This document shows positions 18,269 through 28,335 of a stretch of 64,000 nucleotides of DNA, piece by piece. Position 1 is the first letter of the stretch. Every line of letters begins with the position of its first letter. The notes beneath the pieces are model-generated. The model was not told the origin of the DNA and did not search any database. It saw only the letters and a list, made by a program, of their open reading frames with translations. The translations under genes were made by a program, and so were the position numbers. Source of the stretch: Nitrospira sp. (GTDB taxonomy: Bacteria; Nitrospirota; Nitrospiria; Nitrospirales; Nitrospiraceae); NCBI GenBank assembly GCA_013140455.1, contig JABFSU010000044.1, forward strand, positions 29,262 through 93,261, written 5' to 3'.

Positions 18269-18351
18269 GGGGCCCCAAAGAAAAAGGCAATCGAAGTCTT
18301 ACCCAAGTTCTCCGATCGCCTCGTAAAATCTAGAGAAAGAGCATCGGGCAG

Positions 18352-18379
18352 TGTATAGAAACCGGTCCGGCGAAGTCAA
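18352..18379 (-). promoter_or_regulatory. Promoter of ffh
   Basis: On the minus strand TTGACT (18379-18374) and TATACA (18357-18352) are separated by 16 nt. The leader to the ffh ATG would be about 75 nt. It stands back-to-back with a promoter for the DUF4321 gene; the two -35 boxes are 24 bases apart. Confidence 0.55.
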
Positions 18380-18403
18380 GAGATCGCGAAGCCATCCGAT
18401 TTG

Positions 18404-18432
18404 TTGACAGACCCGACACCTTCCGATATGGT
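18404..18432 (+). promoter_or_regulatory. Promoter of the DUF4321-like gene
   Basis: TTGACA (18404-18409) and TATGGT (18427-18432) are separated by 17 nt. The -10 box covers the first in-frame ATG of the following gene. The real start must therefore be further downstream, which is why I chose the GTG at 18482. Confidence 0.55.
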
Positions 18433-18481
18433 GCCTTCAGTCGACTTCAGTTGGGCCTACATCGGGGAGCGTACGTCGCGC

Positions 18482-18742
18482 GTGAGAAAATCACCCTGGG
18501 TTCTTCTCATTTTCGTGCTCATCGGCGGGCTACTTGGCGGAATTCTTGGAGAAATTCTGCATGTAATGGCACCACAGGGTAACATTCAGAGCATCTTTTC
18601 CACGCATTTTACCCCTGGAATCAGCCCTCCTCTTACTATAGACCTAGTGCTCCTCAAGTTCACAATCGGATTCAGCATCAAGGTCAACTTACTGAGCATC
18701 CTCGGTATGTTTATCGGGGTCTACCTGTACAAGCACGTTTAA
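18482..18742 (+). CDS. DUF4321-like small membrane protein
   Basis: This 86-residue protein begins with [25 protein letters not shown], a Gly-rich transmembrane helix. An internal polar part follows (about residues 35-55), then a second hydrophobic helix near the C-terminus ([17 protein letters not shown]). The pattern matches the DUF4321 family of small bacterial membrane proteins of unknown role. A longer frame starts at 18401, but it spans the likely promoter. I therefore chose the GTG at 18482, with GGGGAG about 12 bases upstream. Its stop overlaps the convergent uvrB stop. Confidence 0.75.
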   Translation: MRKSPWVLLIFVLIGGLLGGILGEILHVMAPQGNIQSIFSTHFTPGISPPLTIDLVLLKFTIGFSIKVNLLSILGMFIGVYLYKHV

Positions 18743-20736
18743 GCCTTCAGATCCAAATCTTTCAGCTTCAACGCCCTGATCTGATTGCGTAATTCTGCCG
18801 CGCGCTCAAACGCCAGCTCCTTGGCGGCCGCCTTCATCTCGGTTTCCAACCGAAGGATCATCTGCCCGATCGATTCATCCTTGCCATAGCGTTCCGTGGT
18901 CTCGGCAGCTAAATCGAGCTGTACATAATCCAGCTCGGCCACCGCATACTCCAACGCAGGAATCTCTTTCTTGATACTCGCCGGGGTAATCCCATGGGCT
19001 GAGTTATACTCAGCCTGAATCAGACGCCGGCGAGTCGTCTCCGCCATGGCGATTTTCATCGACTCGGTGATGACATCGCCATAAAACACCACGCGCCCCT
19101 CAACATTTCTTGCCGCCCGCCCGGCCGTTTGGATCAGGGACCGATAGGATCGCAGATAGCCCTCCTTGTCAGCATCAAGAATAGCCACAAGCGTCACCTC
19201 GGGCAAATCCAGCCCTTCCCGCAGGAGATTGATCCCCACAAGAACATCGAATACTCCCCGGCGCAAGTCGCGGATGATCTCCGCCCGCTCAAGCGTTTTG
19301 ATATCGGAATGAAGGTACCGCACCTTCAACCCCAACTCGTGATAGTACTCGCTGAGATCTTCCGCCATCCGCTTCGTAAGAGTCGTCACCAACACGCGGC
19401 CACCTTTGGCCACTTCCTTTCTCACTTCTCCTAAGAGATGGTCCACTTGACCCTTCGCCGGTTGCACTTCGATGCAGGGGTCCATCAATCCGGTCGGACG
19501 AATGATCTGCTCGACCACCGACCCCGCCGCATGCTCGAGTTCATAGTTCCCCAGCGTCGCCGACACATAGATCACCTGGTTCAGGATCCGTTCGAACTCC
19601 TCAAACTTGAGCGGCCGATTATCAATGGCCGAGGGCAATCGAAAGCCGTAGTCCACCAATGTCCGCTTCCGAGAATAGTCACCTGCGTACATCCCGCCCA
19701 CCTGTGAAACCGTGGCATGCGACTCATCGATGATCATGAGAAAGTCTTTGGGGAAGTAGTCGATCAGCGTAGGAGGGGCCTCGCCCTGGGCCCGTCCGCT
19801 TAGATGGCGGGAATAGTTTTCGATACCGTGGCAGTACCCCATGGCTCGAATCATTTCGAGATCAAAATTCGTCCGCTGTGCGATGCGCTGTGCCTCAACC
19901 AGCTGCTTGTGCTTCTGAAAATAGAGGACGCGCTCATCGAGCTCTTCCTCAATCCCCGTGATGGCCCGCTCGTACCGATCCGGCGCAATCAAGTAGTGGG
20001 TATTGGGATAGATCGGCACTTTGGGCAATTTGCCCAGCGATTTCCCGGTCAACGGATCGATCTCGTGGATCGCATCGATCACATCGCCGAACAGCTCGAT
20101 TCGAACCGAGACCGCATCGCTGGCAGCCGGGAAAATTTCGATGACATCCCCGCGCGCGCGGAACGTCCCGCGATGAAAATCGACATCGTTCCGCGCATAT
20201 TGGATCTCGACGAGTTTTGCCAAAATCTTCTCGCGCCGGATCTCCATCCCCACCTCGAGATACAACAGCATGCCATGGTAGATCTCCGGCGAACCCAGGC
20301 CGTAAATGCACGAGACCGACGACACGATGATGACATCGTTCCGCTCGAGCAGCGACCGGGTGGCCGAGTGGCGCATCTGGTCGATCGCGTCGTTGATCGA
20401 CGCATCCTTGGCGATGTAGGTATCCGTCTGGGGAAGGTAGGCTTCCGGCTGGTAGTAATCGTAGTAACTGATGAAATATTCGACGGCGTTCTGCGGGAAA
20501 AACTGTTTAAACTCCTGGTACAACTGCCCGGCCAGAGTCTTGTTATGCACAAGTACGAGCGTCGGCTTCTGCACCTGCTCGATCAGGTTCGCCATCGTAA
20601 AGGTCTTGCCCGATCCCGTCACTCCGAGAAGGGCTTGATGCTTCCGGCCTGCACGAATGCCGGCCGTCAGCTTGGCGATTGCGTCCGGCTGATGGCCACA
20701 GGGATGAAACGGGGCTTCGAGCTTGAACGGCGGCAC
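18739..20736 (-). CDS. uvrB: Excinuclease ABC subunit B (UvrB)
   Basis: This 665-residue helicase-like repair protein has Walker [13 protein letters not shown], the beta-hairpin region [18 protein letters not shown], the DEAD-type box MIIDESHA, motif [17 protein letters not shown], motif [11 protein letters not shown], and the C-terminal UVR motif ([20 protein letters not shown]) that contacts UvrC. The start is GTG at 20736 with GGAGG six bases upstream. UvrA is encoded separately at 31.4 kb. Confidence 0.96.
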   Translation of the reverse strand: MPPFKLEAPFHPCGHQPDAIAKLTAGIRAGRKHQALLGVTGSGKTFTMANLIEQVQKPTLVLVHNKTLAGQLYQEFKQFFPQNAVEYFISYYDYYQPEAYLPQTDTYIAKDASINDAIDQMRHSATRSLLERNDVIIVSSVSCIYGLGSPEIYHGMLLYLEVGMEIRREKILAKLVEIQYARNDVDFHRGTFRARGDVIEIFPAASDAVSVRIELFGDVIDAIHEIDPLTGKSLGKLPKVPIYPNTHYLIAPDRYERAITGIEEELDERVLYFQKHKQLVEAQRIAQRTNFDLEMIRAMGYCHGIENYSRHLSGRAQGEAPPTLIDYFPKDFLMIIDESHATVSQVGGMYAGDYSRKRTLVDYGFRLPSAIDNRPLKFEEFERILNQVIYVSATLGNYELEHAAGSVVEQIIRPTGLMDPCIEVQPAKGQVDHLLGEVRKEVAKGGRVLVTTLTKRMAEDLSEYYHELGLKVRYLHSDIKTLERAEIIRDLRRGVFDVLVGINLLREGLDLPEVTLVAILDADKEGYLRSYRSLIQTAGRAARNVEGRVVFYGDVITESMKIAMAETTRRRLIQAEYNSAHGITPASIKKEIPALEYAVAELDYVQLDLAAETTERYGKDESIGQMILRLETEMKAAAKELAFERAAELRNQIRALKLKDLDLKA

Positions 20737-20803
20737 AGGAACCTCCGGCGGTCATTTTATCAAAGACACCGTATCTGCACGACCGGCGCAGGGACCGAGG
20801 AAT

Positions 20804-20837
20804 AAAAAAGGGCTGCCGGAATTTCCGGCAGCCCTTT
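20804..20837 (-). terminator. Rho-independent terminator after the RRM gene
   Basis: A hairpin with 10-bp arms GGGCTGCCGG/CCGGCAGCCC (20810-20819 and 20825-20834) and a 5-nt loop is followed on the minus strand by six T residues (20809-20804). It lies 27 nt after the RRM gene stop and separates that gene from uvrB. Confidence 0.85.
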
Positions 20838-20863
20838 CATGCACTAAGGGGGTCGTGACCGGT

Positions 20864-21181
20864 TTAGTACCGACCGCCGCCACCACCACCGAATCCGCCA
20901 CGCCCACCGCCGCCGCCGCCGCCGGAACGGGGCTCTTGAGGACGGGCTTCATTCACAGTCAATGTCCGGCCGCCGAGCTGCGTGCCGTTCAACGCGGTAA
21001 TCGCCGCCTGCGCTTCGCTGTCCCCCGACATCTCCACGAAACCGAATCCACGGGACTGCCCCGTGAACTTGTCCGTGATGATGCGTGACGACGTCACGGC
21101 TCCGTGCACAGCGAACAAATCGCTCAGCTGTTGCTCGGTTGTTGAGTAGGGCAATCCACCGACGTAAATCTTCGAACCCAT
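20864..21181 (-). CDS. RRM-type RNA-binding protein with Gly-rich tail
   Basis: This 105-residue protein has one RNA recognition motif: RNP2 IYVGGLPY at residues 5-12 and RNP1 RGFGFVEM near residue 45. A flexible Gly/Arg tail of about 25 residues ends GGGGGGRY. This is the architecture of the small cold- or stress-responsive RNA-binding proteins found in cyanobacteria and other bacteria. AAAGGAGG lies seven bases before the ATG. It has its own terminator and a 261-nt upstream gap in which I find no other gene, so it is probably a single-gene unit. Confidence 0.92.
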   Translation of the reverse strand: MGSKIYVGGLPYSTTEQQLSDLFAVHGAVTSSRIITDKFTGQSRGFGFVEMSGDSEAQAAITALNGTQLGGRTLTVNEARPQEPRSGGGGGGGRGGFGGGGGGRY

Positions 21182-21442
21182 GGGGTTCCTCCTTTGAGAA
21201 AATGGTGTTGTGTTGGACTCGAGAACGGAGGAAGGAAGGAATGGGCCGAAGACGTCAACACAGCGGCGGCTTAGCTCTGGCTTCCGATCAAATTCCCGGG
21301 CACAACCATAACAACATCGATTCAGGCCTTGTCACTTTCAATGCTTGGCTGCCAGGCCTTTCGCACCCAAGCAAGCCGATGCTACTCCAGCAAACTGAGA
21401 AAAGGCAAGCAGAGAATCAATTGGCTCAGAGCGCTATCCCGC
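21182..21442. other. Intergenic leader region of the RRM gene
   Basis: This 261-nt gap holds the upstream region of the RRM gene. Open frames here are short and look non-coding. I find no convincing promoter boxes. A long structured leader, as is common for RNA-chaperone genes, is possible but not shown. Confidence 0.3.
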
Positions 21443-22231
21443 TCAATAGGCGGCAGGTGAAGAGAGTGGCCGATGGGAAAATAAGGGAACCGCATGCAAC
21501 GTATCGAAAAACCAGGACGTTTTCCCCTGCATCACCACACCGACTTGACCTGTTCCAAGCATCTGATCTTCCACCGAGAGCACTAATACCCCATCGACAA
21601 ATGCCTCGATAAAGTCTTTGCTGACAATCGTATTCCGCTGGACCCGAAGACTATGCCAATCAATGGGCTTTAGTGTCACGGCGGTCTGACCTAACACCGT
21701 GAGCACTCCCTCAATCACACGGATGACCTGCGCGCGCTTTGCCCCCAGGTCGACGAGAGCCGCGTAAAAGTTTTGTGCATCCCGCAAGGCAAACACGAAT
21801 CCACCCACACCGGCCACTCCATCGGCTGACCGCATGCGCATCGTGAGATCCGGATACTCATATTCAAGTCCCTGCGCAATCAGCAGTCGGAAGCAGGTGC
21901 TTTCCTCGCACGCAGATGTCCCCCTCACCACATTCGGAACGGACGGGGCCGTTTCATCAGCTTCTACCGACCAGATCGCCGATACCCCGGCTCCAGAGGA
22001 AAGCGGAACAAAACCTCCAGGAATACTTTTGATTGGATCCTTGTCGAACGTCCATTTATGGAAAAGGCCGCCGGTCGCCTGCTGCTTCAGATTCGCTTCC
22101 TTCTCCTCATGGTTCTCACGGGGAACCGCCGACACCGGACCGACCGCCGCAAATACGAAGACCGCCACCCAAAGGCCGGTGGCGAACATGGCTCGAATAT
22201 ATTGAGCTACCAGACGCTTAGTACCACGCAT
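21443..22231 (-). CDS. Secreted concanavalin-like/DUF1080-type domain protein
   Basis: This 262-residue protein begins with a signal peptide (AMFATGLWVAVFVFAAVGPVSA). The mature part has two Cys close together (SACEESTC) and a jelly-roll-like region with GFVFALRDAQNFYAALVDL, WHSLRVQRN and GQVGVVMQGKTSWFFD, a pattern of LamG/DUF1080-type beta-sandwich domains. No catalytic residues can be assigned. I chose the ATG at 22231 because AAGGAG lies six bases upstream; a frame to 22372 overlaps the next gene. Likely role: periplasmic or surface binding protein. Exact function unknown. Confidence 0.65.
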   Translation of the reverse strand: MRGTKRLVAQYIRAMFATGLWVAVFVFAAVGPVSAVPRENHEEKEANLKQQATGGLFHKWTFDKDPIKSIPGGFVPLSSGAGVSAIWSVEADETAPSVPNVVRGTSACEESTCFRLLIAQGLEYEYPDLTMRMRSADGVAGVGGFVFALRDAQNFYAALVDLGAKRAQVIRVIEGVLTVLGQTAVTLKPIDWHSLRVQRNTIVSKDFIEAFVDGVLVLSVEDQMLGTGQVGVVMQGKTSWFFDTLHAVPLFSHRPLSSPAAY

Positions 22232-22260
22232 CTCACGCTCCTTCATTCTTGAAACACCGT

Positions 22261-22524
22261 CTATGGTTTCAAACCTGGTAACGGGTTCCGCCGAATATTG
22301 ACGATCTCTCGCTGCAAGCGATCCCGCTCGGCCAGAATCCGTTTCCGCCGCTGCCATCGATCCCATGTCCACCAGCGAAGCTTTTGCGCGAACGTGACAG
22401 ATGGAGGAGCCGCGCTCCCGCCAGGAGCATGTTGAAAGTCATACCCCTGGTGGTCGTCGCGGTTTTCGAAAAACCGCTTATAGAGGTGCTCGTACAGGCC
22501 CTGTCCAGATCCTCCGCCAGCCAC
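22261..22524 (-). CDS. Small hypothetical protein
   Basis: This 87-residue protein starts from the GTG at 22524, with AGGAG five bases upstream. It is Gly-rich at the start (GGGSGQG) and has a C-terminal basic helix with many Arg/Trp (RWWTWDRWQRRKRILAERDRLQ). There is no signal peptide or known motif. It sits 12 nt after the DUF255 gene and just before the secreted protein gene, so all three are probably one transcript. I do not recognise it. Confidence 0.5.
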   Translation of the reverse strand: MAGGGSGQGLYEHLYKRFFENRDDHQGYDFQHAPGGSAAPPSVTFAQKLRWWTWDRWQRRKRILAERDRLQREIVNIRRNPLPGLKP

Positions 22525-22536
22525 AGGCACTCCTTT

Positions 22537-24588
22537 CTATAAGAGACTTTCCAACTGAACACTCTCAGTCACCGGCGCGGAGCAGGTGGACTGCTGGCAG
22601 ACATAGGCCGTCGGTTGCCCGTTCACACTGACTTTTCCCGCCGCCAGAGGCAGTTCGCCCTCTTTTCCCCGGCGGGCCTCATCAATGACCAGGAGAATCT
22701 TGTTCGGCACATACTGCTGATGCAAGGTGGCCAACAGCGATTCCGTCTGCGGATTGCCCCGCGCTCCCACAATCACCACTTCTTTCGGCTTGGACAAGGA
22801 TAAGTCCAACCCGCAGAGAAGTCCTGATGCCCCATAGGCATTCTGATCCATCAACTGGCAAAACACCCGCAACGTCTGCTCAGCGCGATCATAATACGTC
22901 CGTTCCCCCGTCAAAGAAAAGAGGCGAATCAGCACCTGCACTGCCACCGCATTGCCGGACGGCATGGCGCTATCCGTGCCGGACTTCATCCGATGGATGA
23001 GCGTCTCGTGATCCTTGGCCGTGAAAAAGAATCCGCCGAGGCCTTCGTCCCAGAAGTGCGTCAGCATACCATCCGCCACGACCTGTGCCTGCTCTAAGTA
23101 CCAGCTATGCGAGGTCGTCTCGAAAGCATCGAGTAACGCCGCCGCCAGATAGGCATAGTCATCAAGATAGCCGACAATCCGCCCGCTCCCGCCGGTGACC
23201 GTGCGAGACACGCGACCGTCGGCAATCGCATAGTCAATCAGGAACGTTAAGGCCTGTTCGGCTGATGACAGGTACCACGGGGTCCCGAAGGTCTGATAAG
23301 CATCAAGGAAGGCCGAGATCGCGAGAGCATTCCAGCTCGTGAGAATATTTTCATCGCGTTGGGGCTTCACTCGCTGCTCGCGGGCAGTCAACAATTTCTT
23401 CCTGGCCGGGCGCAGCGTCGCCTCAAGCTGCTCCTGAGCCTCAGCGGACGATCCGGTGTCTCCCAGCCGATTCAAGACCGTCTTCCCCTCGAAATTGCCA
23501 CCGTCGGTCACGCCATAGGCCAGGCAGAACACCTCGCCTAACTCCTGTCCGAGTACGGCTTGAATTTCCGCCGGATCCCAGACGAAAAACCGGCCCTCCT
23601 CCCCTTCGCTATCGGCATCCTGCGCAGCAAAAAAAGCTCCGTCCGCGTGCGACAGTTCACGGCGAGTCCATTCGAGCGTCTCTTCGACCACCTGGCGGAA
23701 CCGCGCCTCTTTGGTCAGTCGCCATCCGTCGAGATAGATGCGGACCAATTGCGCATTGTCATAGAGCATCTTTTCGAAATGCGGGATGAGCCACTGCCCA
23801 TCGACCGAATACCGGTGAAATCCGCCACCGAGATGATCATAGATCCCGCCGGCCGCCATCTTTCGTAACTGCAACAAAACCTTCTCTTGAGCCGTCGCAT
23901 CTTTCATCCGATACGTATGGCGCAACAACAGGCTGAGCGGCGGCACCGTGGGAAACTTAGGACCGTCCCCGAATCCGCCGTTGACCGGATCAAAGAACAG
24001 TCCCAAATTCTTCACACCGTCAACCAGCAGGACATCCGTGAGCGGATCTGGAGAGGGCTGATGCGTACTCACCCTGGTTAATCCCGCCTTGACCCGCTCG
24101 ACGTTTTTCACCACATCATCACGGTGATTCCGGTAGGCGTCCAGAACCCCTTGCAACACTTGCGGGAATCCCGGCAGATTATGTCGCGACACGGGAGGGA
24201 AATAGGTCCCGCCATAGAACGGCTCCTGATCCGGCGTGAGGAACATCGTCAGCGGCCAGCCGCCCCCCCGCCCCAGAAATACTTGAGCGGCCTTCTGATA
24301 AATATCATCGAGATCAGGACGCTCTTCCCGATCCACCTTCACACTGACAAAGTGCTCATTGAGCACGGCCGCAATCTCACGATTCTCAAAACATTCGTGA
24401 GACATGACATGACACCAGTGGCAGGCCGAGTAGCCGATCGACAGAAGGATCGGCTTATCTTCAGCCTTGGCCTTGGCCAAGGCCTCCGGCCCCCAGGCGT
24501 ACCAGTCGACAGGATTCAGCGCATGCTGCCTGAGATAGGGACTGGATTCAGTGATGAGACGGTTGGGAAACGAATCGGCCTGCGTCAT
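22537..24588 (-). CDS. Thioredoxin-domain/DUF255 protein (YyaL/SSP411 family)
   Basis: This 683-residue protein has an N-terminal thioredoxin-like domain ([33 protein letters not shown] with a CxxC-like [31 protein letters not shown]). An (alpha/alpha)6 barrel like those of cellobiose 2-epimerases/glycosidases follows ([27 protein letters not shown]). The family is widespread with no firm function; a redox-linked sugar enzyme has been proposed from its fold. The ATG at 24588 follows a TTG at 24603; I prefer the ATG. Confidence 0.85.
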   Translation of the reverse strand: MTQADSFPNRLITESSPYLRQHALNPVDWYAWGPEALAKAKAEDKPILLSIGYSACHWCHVMSHECFENREIAAVLNEHFVSVKVDREERPDLDDIYQKAAQVFLGRGGGWPLTMFLTPDQEPFYGGTYFPPVSRHNLPGFPQVLQGVLDAYRNHRDDVVKNVERVKAGLTRVSTHQPSPDPLTDVLLVDGVKNLGLFFDPVNGGFGDGPKFPTVPPLSLLLRHTYRMKDATAQEKVLLQLRKMAAGGIYDHLGGGFHRYSVDGQWLIPHFEKMLYDNAQLVRIYLDGWRLTKEARFRQVVEETLEWTRRELSHADGAFFAAQDADSEGEEGRFFVWDPAEIQAVLGQELGEVFCLAYGVTDGGNFEGKTVLNRLGDTGSSAEAQEQLEATLRPARKKLLTAREQRVKPQRDENILTSWNALAISAFLDAYQTFGTPWYLSSAEQALTFLIDYAIADGRVSRTVTGGSGRIVGYLDDYAYLAAALLDAFETTSHSWYLEQAQVVADGMLTHFWDEGLGGFFFTAKDHETLIHRMKSGTDSAMPSGNAVAVQVLIRLFSLTGERTYYDRAEQTLRVFCQLMDQNAYGASGLLCGLDLSLSKPKEVVIVGARGNPQTESLLATLHQQYVPNKILLVIDEARRGKEGELPLAAGKVSVNGQPTAYVCQQSTCSAPVTESVQLESLL

Positions 24589-24706
24589 GGTGTTTCGTAT
24601 CAAAATTCTCCGTGACGAATAGTACCTGGCTCAACCCCGCGGTGCAACCCGCTTGGCGCCCTGTGCTATCATCCTCACTGGAATCACGACAGGACGGGGT
24701 ACCGAG

Positions 24707-26248
24707 ATGACGAGCTGCCTGACCATATCATTTATTGCAATCGTCCGCATGGCCCTGTGTCTCATCATCGTGTTTCTGGTCCATACCGAACCAGTGCGGG
24801 CGCAGTCATCCGATGCAGGACTTCAGGCCTCCCTGAACACCCTCTCAACCGAACGGATGCTGGCCGACATTCGCACACTCAGCGCCCCCTCGTTCAACGG
24901 ACGCCTGGCCGGCAGCGACGACGACGTGCAATCGGCTAAATGGGTTGCGCAGGAATTAGCCGCAGCAAATCTACAACTCCCCCCTATTATGAACGGCTCG
25001 CTCATCTTTCCCTTTGTCAGCGGAGAACATGGCACACCGCTCGGCGTGATGGCTTCGATCATCCCAACGTCAACGATCCAACCAGACCCAGAGCTTCGAA
25101 TCGGCAGTGCCGACCAGCTGACGGCCGCCACCCTTGGCACCGACTACCTGCCGATGTTCGATTCCCCCGCTGCGAACGTGCAAGGCCGCATCATCTTCGT
25201 GGGCTACGGAATCGTCGATCCTGCTCGCGGCATCGATGACTATGCCGGCGTGGATGTGACCAACCGAATCGTCCTCTTCCTGCGGGGCAAGCCTGCGCAT
25301 TACCAGCGACCAGTCAGCCATGCAGAAAAAGTCCGATTCGCGCAAGACCATGGAGTCCTCGCTTATCTGACCGCCACAGGACCGATTCTCAATCCCTATG
25401 AAGCCCGACGCGGTGTCACGGGAAGGCCCAGCGCATTCTACGGGCAACTATTTCCCGATCGAGCCATCCCCGGCGCATGGATCAGCACCGCACTCGCGGA
25501 ACAAATTCTATCTGGATCGGACAATGCCAAAATAAATCGCCTTCACCTCCTCCAGGAACAACTCAACAAGACGCCGTCCTCACAGTCGAAAGAAACCGAT
25601 CAGTACGCCTCACTCCACTGGAACACCACCGTACAAGAAGGCCTGCTGACAAACGTCGTGGGGTTGATCCCCGGAACCGGACCTGACGCCATTATCATCG
25701 GCGCCCATCGCGATCACTTCGGCCGTCCGGCTGGACTGCTCTTCCCAGGAGCGGACGACAATGCTTCCGGTACGGCCGTGATGGTGGAAGTAGCACGCGC
25801 GATGGCGAACAGCGGCGTCCGCCCCCAACGCACAATTCTCTTTGCCTCCTTCAGCGGCGAGGAAAAGGACTTGCTGGGATCGCGCCTGTACGTGAGCCGA
25901 CCGGTCATCCCCCTCTCCTCAACCAAGGCTATGATCAACATTGACCATGCCGGGATTGGAAATGGACGATTGACGGTGGGCGTGACAGGGCTCGACAAGA
26001 GCGTGGCACAGGCGGCAGGGGAGCTGGCTGGTCTCACATCCACACTCGATGTCTATGGATTCTTTCCCGGAGGCGACCACGTCCCGTTTAAAGAAGCCGG
26101 CGTACCAACCATGACAGTCGTCAGCGGCGGGGTCCATCCCCACTATCATCAACCGACCGATACGGCTGATACCGTCAGTCCGAACATTCTCCAGGCTGCG
26201 GCGCGCTATGTCCTGTCATTGGCCTGGCAATTGGCAAGTGATCCGTGA
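24707..26248 (+). CDS. Secreted M28 family aminopeptidase with PA domain
   Basis: This 513-residue protein starts with a signal peptide (about residues 1-34). After an N-terminal segment comes a protease-associated (PA) insert (FVGYGIVDPARGIDDYAGVDV), then the M28 di-zinc peptidase core. The ligands visible are AHRDHFG, GADDNASG, SGEEKDLLGS (catalytic Glu and ligand), NIDHAG and HYHQPTDT. It probably cleaves N-terminal residues from peptides in the periplasm. A longer frame from 24653 exists, but the ATG at 24707 gives a proper signal peptide. Confidence 0.88.
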   Translation: MTSCLTISFIAIVRMALCLIIVFLVHTEPVRAQSSDAGLQASLNTLSTERMLADIRTLSAPSFNGRLAGSDDDVQSAKWVAQELAAANLQLPPIMNGSLIFPFVSGEHGTPLGVMASIIPTSTIQPDPELRIGSADQLTAATLGTDYLPMFDSPAANVQGRIIFVGYGIVDPARGIDDYAGVDVTNRIVLFLRGKPAHYQRPVSHAEKVRFAQDHGVLAYLTATGPILNPYEARRGVTGRPSAFYGQLFPDRAIPGAWISTALAEQILSGSDNAKINRLHLLQEQLNKTPSSQSKETDQYASLHWNTTVQEGLLTNVVGLIPGTGPDAIIIGAHRDHFGRPAGLLFPGADDNASGTAVMVEVARAMANSGVRPQRTILFASFSGEEKDLLGSRLYVSRPVIPLSSTKAMINIDHAGIGNGRLTVGVTGLDKSVAQAAGELAGLTSTLDVYGFFPGGDHVPFKEAGVPTMTVVSGGVHPHYHQPTDTADTVSPNILQAAARYVLSLAWQLASDP

Positions 26249-26264
26249 ATGTAATCGGTAGGTG

Positions 26265-26705
26265 CTAAGGAATCTCGTCGAGAAGCGTCGAAGAAATCGA
26301 AGGGAGAGGGCCGGTTTGTCTGGGAGGACCGGGTAAGACCAGCGGAGACCCGCTCTGGTTGGCGCCTTGAATCAGTCCGATCGAAAGTTGTGGGCCAAAC
26401 GTCATCACCGCACCGCTCCAGGCCTGACCCGTCGTCGGGTTCCGAAAACTATACGTCTGCATATTGCCACCGGGCTGGTACAAATAGCCTTGGGTTCCCT
26501 GCCCATCGAGGTACAGATTACCTGGCCCGACCAAATTGAACAACGGCCCCACACCGCCGTCAAACGACCGCACGCCGGACACCGATTGGGCCAAGGCCGG
26601 TCCGTTCTCGACAAGCACGACTCCCACCGTCCCGACTGCCGTGAGCAGTGCAACCGTGAGTAACCGTTGCATCATAATCCTGCCCCACTGAGGGAGTTGA
26701 GCCAT
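26265..26705 (-). CDS. Small secreted hypothetical protein
   Basis: This 146-residue protein has a signal peptide (RLLTVALLTAVGTVGVVLVENGPALAQ) and a Gly/Ser/Pro-rich mature part with GNLYLDGQGTQGYLYQPGGN. No catalytic motif is seen. I placed the start at the ATG at 26705 with GGAG seven bases upstream; ATG codons at 26675 and 26672 would give a tighter signal peptide. It is divergent from the TolC-like gene, with overlapping promoters. Function unknown. Confidence 0.6.
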   Translation of the reverse strand: MAQLPQWGRIMMQRLLTVALLTAVGTVGVVLVENGPALAQSVSGVRSFDGGVGPLFNLVGPGNLYLDGQGTQGYLYQPGGNMQTYSFRNPTTGQAWSGAVMTFGPQLSIGLIQGANQSGSPLVLPGPPRQTGPLPSISSTLLDEIP

Positions 26706-26753
26706 GACAATCTCCAGGTCATCAGTATAATATGAGCCCATTCAGTCTGTCGA
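26704..26753. promoter_or_regulatory. Overlapping divergent promoters (TolC-like gene / secreted hypothetical gene)
   Basis: For the plus strand, ATGACA (26704-26709) and TATAAT (26726-26731) are 16 nt apart. For the minus strand, TCGACA (26753-26748) and TATACT (26729-26724) are 18 nt apart. The two -10 boxes overlap by four bases, so the two directions should compete for polymerase. Confidence 0.5.
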
Positions 26754-26766
26754 TCAAGGAGGATTC

Positions 26767-28329
26767 ATGAGGCCCTACTCTCGTCTTGTTTCCGAATGGA
26801 GAAGCGGTATCGCCATCACGCTCGTGTTTCTGACTACCAGCCCCTGCTGGAGCCAAGGTCCCGTCAAAGCGGCAACCCCGGCTGAACGGCGCGAAACCAT
26901 TTCCCTGCCCGACGCCGCCGTGCGGGCATTGCAAAGCAATCTGGATATTTCCATCAGCCGGCAGACGAAAGAGAGCCGGATATTCGATATCACCGTCGAG
27001 CAGGCCAAGTTCGATCCGACCTTCAGCGTGAACGGTCAATACAACCGCCAGGTCTCCCCGCTCAACCGGCCGGTCTTCGGCGGTACCGGCGGTGCCCTGA
27101 CTGACATTCAGACATTCGATCAACGCAACAGTTCCGTTACCGTCGACGCCACGCAGAATCTCATTACGGGCGGTAACGTCGATTTGAACTACAGTCCTGC
27201 TCGTTCCATCGTGAACCAAAACCTGGCCACCGGATTCTTGTTCAATCCAGCCTACACCGGCGGACTCGCCCTCACGTTGACCCAGCCTTTGCTGCGCAAC
27301 GCGGGCATCGACGTCACCAAGACGTTCATCAAGGTCGCCCAGAATAACGCCGACGTCGAACAACACGTGTTCCGCGACCGCGTCCTGACCGTCCTCGCCA
27401 CTGTCGAACAAACCTACTGGGAATTAGTCTTTGCGAACGAAAACTTGAAGGTTGCTCAGGCAGCCCTGAAAGCGGCGGAAGAACTGTTGGCGACCAACCG
27501 GGCCAAGACGAAAGCCGGCGTCATGTCGATCGTGGATGTCCTGCAAGCCGAAGCCGCCGTCGCCTCGCGGGTGGAACAGGTGTTGGTGGCAGAAAAATCC
27601 ATTCGCGATCAAGAAGACCAGTTGCGCCGCCTGCTCAATCCCGGCGAAGAGGAGCTGCGGCAGGACGTGCGCCTGACACCGATCGATGCGCCGGTTGTGG
27701 TACTCGAACCCCTCAGCTTGCAGGAAGCCATCGATACCGCCATCGAACAGCGCCCGGAAATCGTCCAGGCCAAGAAGAACCTCGAATCGGGCGAACTCAA
27801 CAAGCAGTTTGCCCGTAACCAGTTGCTGCCCACCCTGTCACTGCAAGGCACGATGGGCATGGCCGGACTGGGCAAAGACTACGGCGATTCCGTCAGCAAA
27901 AACCTCAGCGGCGACTTTTACAACTTTGGCGCCGGGCTCGTCTTGAGTTATCCGCTCGGTAATCGCTCGGCTGTCAGCACCTACAACAAGCGCCAACTCG
28001 AGTTTAAGAACGCCGAAGCCTCCTTGGTGAGCGTGCGCCAGCAAATCATCGTGGGTGTGCGGGAAGCCGTCCGTCGCGTGCAGACCGATTTCAAACGCAT
28101 CGAAACCACCCGCTCCGCCCGCATCATGGCCGAAAAGCAATTGCAGGCCGAGCAGGAGCGGCTGAAAGTCGGCTTGAGCACCACCCGCTTCGTGCTCGAC
28201 TTCCAGCGCGACCTCGCCACGGCCCAAGGCAACGAGCTCCGGTCGGTCGTCGATTACAACAAGTCGCTCTCCAATCTGGCTCGGCACAAAGCCACCACGT
28301 TGGACCGGTACAATCTGCAACTGCAATAG
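26767..28329 (+). CDS. TolC family outer-membrane efflux protein
   Basis: This 520-residue protein has a signal peptide (ITLVFLTTSPCWSQ) and the TolC/OEP double-repeat pattern of long helices and short strands: ISLPDAAVRALQSNLDISI, FDPTFSVNGQYNR, QNLITGGNVDLNY, LTLTQPLLRNAG, then the second repeat SLQEAIDTAIEQRPEI and LSLQGTMGMAG. It forms a trimeric outer-membrane channel with inner-membrane transporters. No RND or ABC partner lies next to it. AAGGAGG precedes the ATG by six bases. Confidence 0.88.
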   Translation: MRPYSRLVSEWRSGIAITLVFLTTSPCWSQGPVKAATPAERRETISLPDAAVRALQSNLDISISRQTKESRIFDITVEQAKFDPTFSVNGQYNRQVSPLNRPVFGGTGGALTDIQTFDQRNSSVTVDATQNLITGGNVDLNYSPARSIVNQNLATGFLFNPAYTGGLALTLTQPLLRNAGIDVTKTFIKVAQNNADVEQHVFRDRVLTVLATVEQTYWELVFANENLKVAQAALKAAEELLATNRAKTKAGVMSIVDVLQAEAAVASRVEQVLVAEKSIRDQEDQLRRLLNPGEEELRQDVRLTPIDAPVVVLEPLSLQEAIDTAIEQRPEIVQAKKNLESGELNKQFARNQLLPTLSLQGTMGMAGLGKDYGDSVSKNLSGDFYNFGAGLVLSYPLGNRSAVSTYNKRQLEFKNAEASLVSVRQQIIVGVREAVRRVQTDFKRIETTRSARIMAEKQLQAEQERLKVGLSTTRFVLDFQRDLATAQGNELRSVVDYNKSLSNLARHKATTLDRYNLQLQ

Positions 28330-28335
28330 TCCTCG

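Noticed and set aside
21200..21230. tRNA T-loop-like sequence
   Set aside because: A partial match (GTTCTCGAGTCC) has no acceptor stem or anticodon arm around it.
21085..21612. Plus-strand frame of 175 codons over the RRM and secreted-protein genes
   Set aside because: It runs antisense to both genes and across the gap, with no start signal or domain.
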